NCBI GenBank assembly: GCA_007128555.1
Contig: SKXF01000361.1
Location: 1-11,457 of the forward strand
Reading direction: 5' to 3'
Origin: Clostridia bacterium
Lineage (GTDB): Bacteria > Bacillota_E > SLMV01 > PUMD01
DNA: 11,457 nucleotides
A program made the translations under genes and the position numbers. A model generated the notes under the pieces. The model saw only the letters and a list, made by a program, of their open reading frames with translations. It did not search any database and had not been told where the DNA came from. Below, piece after piece: positions 6,720 through 11,457 of this stretch; position 1 is the first letter of the stretch, and each line of letters begins with the position of its first letter.

Positions 6720-6759
6720 ACCTGAGGTGACATCATAGGGGTAAAGAATCAGCCTGCCC

Positions 6760-7047
6760 TCATGATTGTGTCATGGAGGGATGATTGTTCACGTAAAAAC
6801 GCACGATCTCCTCGATCACTTCATCCCTCTCAAGGCGAGCAGTCAGGGCTCGGGCGTTGCAATGGGCCGTGATGTAAGCGGGTTCTCCCGTGAGAAGATA
6901 ATGAGCCAGCTGTTGAACCGGGTCATAGCCTCTCTCTTCCAGAGCAGCGTAAACCCGTCGCAACGTCTCGACGAAATCAGAACGGTCTGGGTCATCGAAC
7001 CTGCCACTCCGGATAATCCTGGTATCCTGTTCATTGTTGCGGAACAT
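6760..7047 (-). CDS. ireB: IreB family (UPF0297/DUF965) regulatory phosphoprotein
   Basis: This 95-residue protein contains the family core YDPVQQLAHYLLTGEPAYIT (41-60) followed by ARALTARLERDEVIEEIVRFY (65-85), matching the usual pattern GYNPxxQIxGYLLSGDPxYI ... ARxxIxxxERDExxEEL. In Enterococcus, IreB is a substrate of the PASTA kinase IreK, phosphorylated on N-terminal threonines, and acts in cell-envelope stress and cephalosporin resistance; its biochemical role is not settled. Here only T9 lies in the N-terminal tail. The start is ATG at 7047 with GGGAGG (7055-7060) 7 bases away; a longer frame from TTG at 7131 has no support. Family genes usually sit between alaS and ruvX, but here the neighbours are an L,D-transpeptidase gene and spoVT. 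Confidence 0.92.
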   Translation of the reverse strand: MFRNNEQDTRIIRSGRFDDPDRSDFVETLRRVYAALEERGYDPVQQLAHYLLTGEPAYITAHCNARALTARLERDEVIEEIVRFYVNNHPSMTQS

Positions 7048-7137
7048 TCCAGCGCCTCCCATTGGCATAGTACAACTGCTCTCTGACAGATAATTCTCCT
7101 CCGCAGGGTCAATATCCTGCTTGCCCTTCAAAGAAAA

Positions 7138-7947
7138 CTATGGGCTAAACCATATCACGCCCGTGACCGGCGTCCCGAGCGCCAGATCCTCCCACGCACT
7201 CCGATCGAGATCTCCGGTTCCAACCTGGCCCATCATCTCCTGGTATTCCCTCAGCGCAGACAGCGTCCCAAGGCCGAAAACTCCATCCACCGACCCTGAG
7301 TAGAGGTTTTCAGCGAGCAATACCCGCTGCAGCTGCATCACGTCACTTCCCCTGAAAGAAAACCTTATCGTACGGGGAACCTCGCCAAAGTGATCCAGCC
7401 CCTGTCCGACGATCACCATCAGGGTGCCGACGGGAATGTACCGATACAATTCAACCACGTCCTGGTTCAGCATCCGGACACAGCCGGCGGACTGGTTCCC
7501 CCCAATCGTTCCCGGACGGTTCGTACCGTGTATCCCGTACCTGCCCCACGGGACGCTGATCCCGTTCCACCTGGCGCCGAAACCCCCGCCCCATATGGCC
7601 TTGTCCGTCACCAGCCATGCACCCAGGGGTGTTGGCGTCGAGGGACTCCCCACGGCGACGGGCCAGCGGTCCAGCACTTCTGATCCCATGTACAGTTCCA
7701 GGGATCGCTGATCGGCATTGACGTAAACATGCAGCCCGGCGGGGCCGTAACCTCCCCAACGCAATCCCTGTGCTCCATCCATTCGCCCAAGATCCAGCGA
7801 GGTCATCCTCGATTCGAGCGGGTCCGCCTGCTCCCACCCCGTCCGATGAAGGACCGACGCCAGGCGGGCAAAGAGCCAGGTTGCGCCGCATCCGGGAACC
7901 GCAGCGAACGAGGTAAGCCCGATCAGTAGTATCACGCAGACCGTCAC
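7138..7947 (-). CDS. L,D-transpeptidase (YkuD) with C-terminal peptidoglycan-binding domain
   Basis: YkuD enzymes form 3-3 cross-links in peptidoglycan outside the membrane. Counting from GTG at 7947 (269 residues), residues 1-30 are a hydrophobic anchor or signal, about 72-181 are the YkuD domain, and about 199-255 are a peptidoglycan-binding type 1 domain (RGSDVMQLQRVLL, then DGVFGLGTLSALREYQ). The catalytic motif reads HGTNRPGTIGGNQSAGCVRM (140-159): H140, S153, G155, C156 and R158 are kept, while the usual second His (SHGC) is Ala, a variant I recall from other Firmicutes. The start is doubtful. GTG at 7947 has no SD and gives an anchor without the usual basic N-terminus. Reading on upstream adds RTRLPLII, with ATA (7974) or ATC (7977) as the only codons near a G8 tract that could act as SD. 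Localisation outside the membrane is clear in either case. Confidence 0.93.
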   Translation of the reverse strand: MTVCVILLIGLTSFAAVPGCGATWLFARLASVLHRTGWEQADPLESRMTSLDLGRMDGAQGLRWGGYGPAGLHVYVNADQRSLELYMGSEVLDRWPVAVGSPSTPTPLGAWLVTDKAIWGGGFGARWNGISVPWGRYGIHGTNRPGTIGGNQSAGCVRMLNQDVVELYRYIPVGTLMVIVGQGLDHFGEVPRTIRFSFRGSDVMQLQRVLLAENLYSGSVDGVFGLGTLSALREYQEMMGQVGTGDLDRSAWEDLALGTPVTGVIWFSP

Positions 7948-7981
7948 AATGATCAGAGGCAGCCGGGTGCGTATGATGAAT

Positions 7982-7989
7982 CCCCCCCC
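7982..7989 (-). promoter_or_regulatory. G8 tract just upstream of the L,D-transpeptidase frame
   Basis: Eight G residues on the minus strand (C8 on the plus strand) lie 4 bases before ATC (7977) and 7 bases before ATA (7974), in frame with the transpeptidase. The tract may serve as an unusual Shine-Dalgarno sequence for a non-AUG start, or be a homopolymer indel site. With nine G residues the frame would open back to GTG codons near 8003. Confidence 0.35.
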
Positions 7990-8039
7990 GATGTTTCCCT
8001 GTACACCACCTCTTTACCTATACTCCCGGCCCCGGTCTA

Positions 8040-8357
8040 TTAGTCCTGATGCGGTGCACTTCGCAGGAGCCCGGCAGGCGGCCCGGGCCCTTGCTGCCGG
8101 ATCGGTTCAACCCACTGCCTCAGCTCATCGTCATGATCCACGCAGGTAGCCAGGGGGCCGGTAGCATCCGGCGCCAGCGTGCTCAAGAGCCCTCGCATCA
8201 CATGCCAGGCAGATGCTTCAACGTCGTACCGGGTGAGGGCGCGCACAGACCCCGGAACCCCATGACACAGCTGTGCATTCACCGTGACGGTCCGTAGCAC
8301 CGAAGAGGATCCCCCGGCATCAATCGACCCATCCCCCTGCACCCGATCAGGTCCCAA
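8040..8357 (-). CDS. Hypothetical small protein (doubtful)
   Basis: A 105-codon frame opens with TTG at 8357, preceded 5 bases away by GGTGAT (8363-8368), a partial SD. The translation has a plausible middle part (TRYDVEASAWHVMRGLLST, then ATCVDHDDELRQWVEP) but Gly/Pro-rich ends, and I recognise no family. Synonymous positions are about as GC-rich as in neighbouring genes. It points the same way as the L,D-transpeptidase gene 92 bases downstream and could share its transcript. Within it lies a hairpin, CCGGCAG (8071-8077) with CTGCCGG (8094-8100), enclosing the palindrome GGCCCGGGCC. If it is not coding, the stretch 7948-8408 holds no other gene that I can see. Confidence 0.35.
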   Translation of the reverse strand: MGPDRVQGDGSIDAGGSSSVLRTVTVNAQLCHGVPGSVRALTRYDVEASAWHVMRGLLSTLAPDATGPLATCVDHDDELRQWVEPIRQQGPGPPAGLLRSAPHQD

Positions 8358-8408
8358 CCCGAATCACCATCCGGTTTACTGCCCCACAAAACGGGTCATG
8401 CTATACCC

Positions 8409-8864
8409 ATGACCTTCACAACCGCTCTGATAGCAGCTGCGGTGGCGGGCAGCATCATGGCCTGGCAGGGAGCGCTCAACTCTCTTCTCAGCCGAGATGT
8501 CTCACTGGCAGGCGCCACCCTAATCGTACATCTCGTGGGGACGATCCTCGCCGCAGCGATCGTCATCGCCCTCACCACGTTGCGCATCGTGAGCATCAGC
8601 TGGGCAGATCTGACCGCGGTGCCCTGGTATGCTTACCTGGGAGGCTTCCTTGGGGTGGGTATCGTATGGGGTGTTGCAGCAAGCATCAGCGTCACTGGGG
8701 CTGCTCCTGCCACCACAGCCATTGTGGCCGCACAGGTCCTCACGGCAACGCTCCTGGATCACTTCGGCCTCCTTCACCTCAAGCAAGTCCCCTTCTGCCC
8801 GATGAGGGGGCTGGGCATCCTTCTGCTGGCCGCAGGAGCCTGGTGCATGCTGCAGAGACCGTGA
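8409..8864 (+). CDS. DMT-superfamily small membrane transporter (DUF606/YdcZ type)
   Basis: This 151-residue integral membrane protein matches the single-unit YdcZ/DUF606 branch of the drug/metabolite transporter superfamily, of normal length for that family. Helices are at about residues 3-22, 34-57, 72-95, 99-117 and 132-148. Typical family features are GSIMAWQGALNSLLSR (14-29), PWYAYLGGFLGVGIVW (71-86), and DHFGLLHLKQVPFCPMRGLGILLLAAG (from 116). The substrate is unknown; such short units often work as dimers or as pairs of two genes, but no partner is adjacent. No clear SD precedes the ATG. Its stop codon is only 2 bases from the stop of the converging gene, leaving no room for a terminator. 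Confidence 0.88.
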   Translation: MTFTTALIAAAVAGSIMAWQGALNSLLSRDVSLAGATLIVHLVGTILAAAIVIALTTLRIVSISWADLTAVPWYAYLGGFLGVGIVWGVAASISVTGAAPATTAIVAAQVLTATLLDHFGLLHLKQVPFCPMRGLGILLLAAGAWCMLQRP

Positions 8865-8866
8865 AT

Positions 8867-9679
8867 CTAGGCCTCCTGGGTCGCCCTGAGCCACAGGTAA
8901 ATCTGAACAGCAGGAAGGGCGAAGGAGATGAACCGCAGCACCTGCCCGGGACCCGACATCGTCCCCACGGCAGCAGCGAGGCCACCGGTCACAGCTGCCA
9001 GCACCGAGACAAAGAACAGGTATGCCAGGTACCGAACCGTCGCTGCCCCCTCCATCCGGTAGAGCATCAGGTAACCAGCAGATAACACCACGTAGATCAG
9101 TGGGTTCCAGAAGTTCACAAGATGGATCAGGCCTCCGGCGACATCCAGCTCCACGGCTCCCGTGGCAGACAGGACCACCAGGAGGGGCAGGGCCACGATG
9201 ACCCCTATGGTGAGAAGGGAACTGAGCCAGGTGTCATCCATGCTGAGAATCAGGCCGTGACGCAGCGGTCTGCCCCGGGCAGCGATTCCCGCCGCCACCA
9301 GGGAGTAGGTGAACAGCGACCAGGCATAGAGCTGGGTCATCGGCCCGGCCACAATATTGGCGGCCGCCTCCCACATCCCGGCACTGCCCCGGGTATAGAG
9401 AACCAGCGAGATACTCGAAGATACCATCTGAACGGCCATGGCAGCCGTGAGTGTCAGGCTCCAGAAACTCCGTCCTCGCTTCCACAGGGCCGCAGCCAGG
9501 TAGAAGGCCGACAGGTAAAATGCCGTGGCGGTCGAGTACAATAAGATGATCCGCACCGAATCCGGAGGCCCTCCGAGGGCCAGCCGACCGTAGATTCCCA
9601 CGTGGGCACCCATGTACACCACTGCCGTCACCTCGGCAAGGCGGTGTTGAAGCTGCAACAGGCGGTCGGATCGGTTCAT
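8867..9679 (-). CDS. Polytopic membrane protein of unknown function, coupled to yhaM-like gene
   Basis: This 270-residue protein has about eight hydrophobic helices (roughly 14-34, 42-66, 72-96, 104-134, 150-174, 183-207, 214-239 and 246-266). Short loops rich in Arg (WKRGR 66-70, ARGRPLR 134-140) point to the cytoplasm. Polar residues within helices include N108, N189 and N192; I see no motif naming a family. Its ATG overlaps the stop of the exoribonuclease gene as ATGA (9676-9679) with only a weak SD, so translation is probably coupled. This could make it a membrane partner or anchor for RNA decay, or simply an operon companion. Confidence 0.8.
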   Translation of the reverse strand: MNRSDRLLQLQHRLAEVTAVVYMGAHVGIYGRLALGGPPDSVRIILLYSTATAFYLSAFYLAAALWKRGRSFWSLTLTAAMAVQMVSSSISLVLYTRGSAGMWEAAANIVAGPMTQLYAWSLFTYSLVAAGIAARGRPLRHGLILSMDDTWLSSLLTIGVIVALPLLVVLSATGAVELDVAGGLIHLVNFWNPLIYVVLSAGYLMLYRMEGAATVRYLAYLFFVSVLAAVTGGLAAAVGTMSGPGQVLRFISFALPAVQIYLWLRATQEA

Positions 9680-10668
9680 GTCGTCTCAGCCGACAGGGCT
9701 CCATCGTCCTCCGGCACCCAGACGAACCGTCCCAACATGGGGTCATACCCAGACCAGCGCCCACCGGCATCTCGCACGTCTTCACTGACCGATATCACCT
9801 GCGCCACCTTCCCACTGTAGAGGTCGGCATGATGCAGGGCCACCGCCTCCTGGGTCTGGGGAACAACGGGAGCGCCATACTCCTGTCTTCCGTGATGGCT
9901 GAGAATCAAATGCTCAAGATGCAGGCCCAGGTTCGGTGGGAACGCCCCGATACGTCCGATCGCCTCCCGGACCAGGCAAAATCCCATGACCACGTGTCCG
10001 ATCAACCTGCCGCGATCCGTGTAATCTATGGCACCCCGCCAGGAAAACTCCTCCACCTTCCCCACATCGTGCAGGAGCCCTCCCGCCACCAGCAGGTCGC
10101 GAATCATGTCGGCACCCATGGATGTCTCAAGGACAGAGACAATCTGCAGGGAATGCTCCAGGAGCCCACTGAGGTAGCTGTGGTGGATCCTTTTGGCAGC
10201 GGGAGCCATGATGAACTCCTGGTAGAACTCCGGCCTCCCGAAAAGATCCAGCAGGAGCTGGGACAGGTGAGGATCCCGCACGGACTCGATGCGCGACCAG
10301 AGCTCTCGTTCCATGTCCTCGAGGGACCTTGGACTGGCAGGTATGAACTGCTCAGGAGGTACCTCCTCCATCGCCAGGGCCTCAACGGCAGTGACGACCA
10401 GTTGATCCTGTTCCCGGTACTGTGTGACCTCTGCCCGGACCCGAACCACATCCCCCACGTCAAAGCCGGCTGCGACCTCTTCCGCATTGTCCCACACACG
10501 ACCGGGGATGACCCCGGTGACATCCCTCAGGTCGAGCTCCAGGTACTGTCCCTTGGAGGGATCACGGAAGGACCTCAACCGCTTCCCCGCCACACCGAAT
10601 ACCCCTTCGATGCTCTGGCCCGCCTGCAGGTCACAGACCCTGGGTCCCGCTGCCCCTGCAGACCTCAT
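9676..10668 (-). CDS. yhaM: YhaM-type 3'-5' exoribonuclease (OB fold + HD domain)
   Basis: YhaM is a metal-dependent 3'-5' exoribonuclease of Gram-positive bacteria that trims RNA ends and acts on short substrates. The 330-residue protein is close in length to B. subtilis YhaM (about 314). Residues 18-100 resemble the OB-fold RNA-binding domain (YLELDLRDVTGVIPGRVWD at 42-60). The HD domain spans about 160-295 with LLEHSLQIV (169-177), the metal pair H200-D201 in GGLLHDVGKVEEF, H225, HH at 258-259 and D282 in HHADLYSGKV. The start is taken at ATG 10668, which gives the usual N-terminus and has GAGGGG about 5 bases upstream; a frame extension to GTG 10731 adds Gly/Arg-rich residues unlike the family. 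It is followed, with ATGA overlap, by the membrane protein gene. Confidence 0.92.
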   Translation of the reverse strand: MRSAGAAGPRVCDLQAGQSIEGVFGVAGKRLRSFRDPSKGQYLELDLRDVTGVIPGRVWDNAEEVAAGFDVGDVVRVRAEVTQYREQDQLVVTAVEALAMEEVPPEQFIPASPRSLEDMERELWSRIESVRDPHLSQLLLDLFGRPEFYQEFIMAPAAKRIHHSYLSGLLEHSLQIVSVLETSMGADMIRDLLVAGGLLHDVGKVEEFSWRGAIDYTDRGRLIGHVVMGFCLVREAIGRIGAFPPNLGLHLEHLILSHHGRQEYGAPVVPQTQEAVALHHADLYSGKVAQVISVSEDVRDAGGRWSGYDPMLGRFVWVPEDDGALSAETT

Positions 10669-10795
10669 GAGGGCCCCTCGCAGCCGGGCGGTCCCCCGTG
10701 GATGGCCCCCGTCGCCCGTTCGCCCGAGCACCTGCGGGCATTGCTCCGTCTCTTCAGCCCATCAAAACGTGCACACACATCGATCCCCTCCCACA

Positions 10796-10813
10796 ATAGG
10801 ACTCCTATGGAGT
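10796..10813. repeat. Two overlapping palindromes in the divergent intergenic region
   Basis: ATAGGA-C-TCCTAT (10796-10808) and ACTCC-TAT-GGAGT (10801-10813) are both exact inverted repeats and share eight bases, so the stretch can form two alternative hairpins or present two operator half-site arrangements. It lies between the yhaM start (10668) and the sigma-E-type promoter (10866). No clear sigma-A promoter for yhaM was found nearby. Confidence 0.4.
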
Positions 10814-10865
10814 TCAATTCCGAGGGGGCTCGTTCCTTCCCGACCGGGAAAATGGCGCGCTGGGG

Positions 10866-10893
10866 AATGTTACGGCCTGGTCCGGCATACAGT
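10866..10893 (+). promoter_or_regulatory. Sigma-E-type (mother-cell) promoter of the pdaB-like gene
   Basis: AATGTT (10866-10871) and CATACAGT (10886-10893) are separated by 14 bases. The sigma-E consensus is about ATATT, 13-15 bases, CATACAnT, so the -10 fits fully and the -35 nearly so. Transcription should start near 10900, just ahead of the SD at 10912-10919. B. subtilis pdaB is a mother-cell gene, which agrees. Confidence 0.65.
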
Positions 10894-10926
10894 CTACGGA
10901 GACCCTACTATGGGGGTGACAGTGAC

Positions 10927-11457
10927 GTGCGTCTGTTCATAATACCACGCCGAATGCTGATTCTGGCCGCCCTCCTCGTCCTGATCCTACTGGTCGGGGT
11001 GGGCTACCTGATCATGTCAACCGAGTCACTCCGCGTACTGCAGGTTTCAGCACCAGGAGAACGCAGGATACCCATCTATTCGGTTCAGACGGAGGAGAAA
11101 ATCGTCGCCCTGACCTTTGACGCCACGTGGGGAGCCGAGTTCACACCCAAGCTGCTCTCTGTACTGGCCGACAACGAGGTCAGGGCGACCTTCTTTCTAA
11201 CAAACATCTGGATGAAAGACTACCCGGATGAGACCCGGGCGATCTACGCTGCGGGACACGAGCTGGGACTTCACTCCGCCAACCATCCCGACATGGCCAC
11301 CCTGGGCGAGGACCAGATTCGGTCCGAGCTCACGGACAACATCGAACTCATGAAGTCCCTGTGCCCCGACGCGTCCCCCACCCTGTTCAGGCCACCCTTC
11401 GGATCCTACAACAACAGCATGATGGAGGTCACCGAAGACGAACTGGGGTTGATAACC
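10927..11457 (+). CDS. pdaB: PdaB-like polysaccharide deacetylase (3' end outside window)
   Basis: 177 residues are visible. PdaB-type proteins of the NodB/carbohydrate esterase 4 fold act in the late spore envelope, where B. subtilis PdaB is needed to keep the spore cortex. Basic residues (MRLFIIPRR) precede a membrane anchor or signal (about 10-30). The NodB domain follows with TFDATWG (63-69), the zinc histidines H116 and H120 in HSANHP, and RPPFGSYN (155-162). The first motif normally reads TFDDG; here the second, metal-binding Asp is Ala, as in many clostridial PdaB-like proteins of the form TFDAAWG. The start is GTG 10927, because GGGGGTGA (10912-10919) lies 7 bases before it; ATG 10954 would lose the basic N-terminus. 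The frame is open to the last base, so the gene is cut by the window. The specific PdaB assignment is less certain than the fold. Confidence 0.9.
   Translation, partial: MRLFIIPRRMLILAALLVLILLVGVGYLIMSTESLRVLQVSAPGERRIPIYSVQTEEKIVALTFDATWGAEFTPKLLSVLADNEVRATFFLTNIWMKDYPDETRAIYAAGHELGLHSANHPDMATLGEDQIRSELTDNIELMKSLCPDASPTLFRPPFGSYNNSMMEVTEDELGLIT

Noticed and set aside
6638..6731. GTCACCTC and GAGGTGAC as an 8-bp inverted repeat around the spoVT promoter
   Set aside because: One copy is the spoVT Shine-Dalgarno itself, so the match is likely chance.
8095..8120. GGTTCAACCC resembling a tRNA T-arm
   Set aside because: No acceptor, D or anticodon arms can be built around it.
1..11457. Insertion sequences, phage genes, CRISPR arrays, toxin-antitoxin or defence systems
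   Set aside because: No transposase, integrase, spaced repeats or matching protein motifs were seen on either strand.

Overview
The window looks like chromosomal DNA of an endospore-forming, fairly GC-rich member of the Bacillota (Firmicutes, Clostridia-like). The evidence is a SpoVT regulator, an alpha/beta-type small acid-soluble spore protein (SASP), a PdaB-type polysaccharide deacetylase, a DUF421/YetF-type membrane protein, an IreB-family protein and a YhaM-type HD exoribonuclease, together with Gram-positive Shine-Dalgarno (SD) sequences and promoter matches of sigma-A, sigma-E and sigma-G type. I see no mobile element, CRISPR array, rRNA or tRNA.

Layout. (1) 1-1468, plus strand: a biotin-dependent carboxyltransferase subunit (PycB/OadA/transcarboxylase-5S type), apparently the last gene of an operon entering from the left, followed by a strong hairpin. 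(2) 4484-1717, minus strand: a two-gene operon behind a near-consensus sigma-A promoter with extended -10. It encodes two exported proteins of unknown function. The second resembles an alpha/beta hydrolase that has lost its serine nucleophile and carries a PKD domain. (3) 4529-5533: a divergent pair, SASP (minus) and DUF421 membrane protein (plus), separated by a short region with forespore-type promoter candidates. (4) 5534-6081: a convergent intergenic region without an intact gene, but with several hairpins and the remains of a small frameshifted ORF. (5) 7977-6082, minus strand: L,D-transpeptidase, IreB-family protein and SpoVT; spoVT has its own forespore-like promoter flanked by a 17-bp palindrome. 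(6) 8040-8864: a weak hypothetical ORF (minus) and a small DMT-type transporter (plus). (7) 10668-8867, minus strand: YhaM-like exoribonuclease translationally coupled to an eight-helix membrane protein of unknown function. (8) From 10927, plus strand: a PdaB-like deacetylase behind a convincing sigma-E-type promoter, cut by the window end.

Several genes suit one theme, making and protecting the spore: DNA protection (SASP), forespore gene control (SpoVT), spore membrane (DUF421), and peptidoglycan/cortex remodelling (L,D-transpeptidase, PdaB-like). Carbon metabolism (carboxyltransferase) and RNA turnover (YhaM) genes are interspersed. The least explained parts are the 1717-4424 exported pair, the membrane protein at 8867-9679 and the structured intergenic region 5534-6081.
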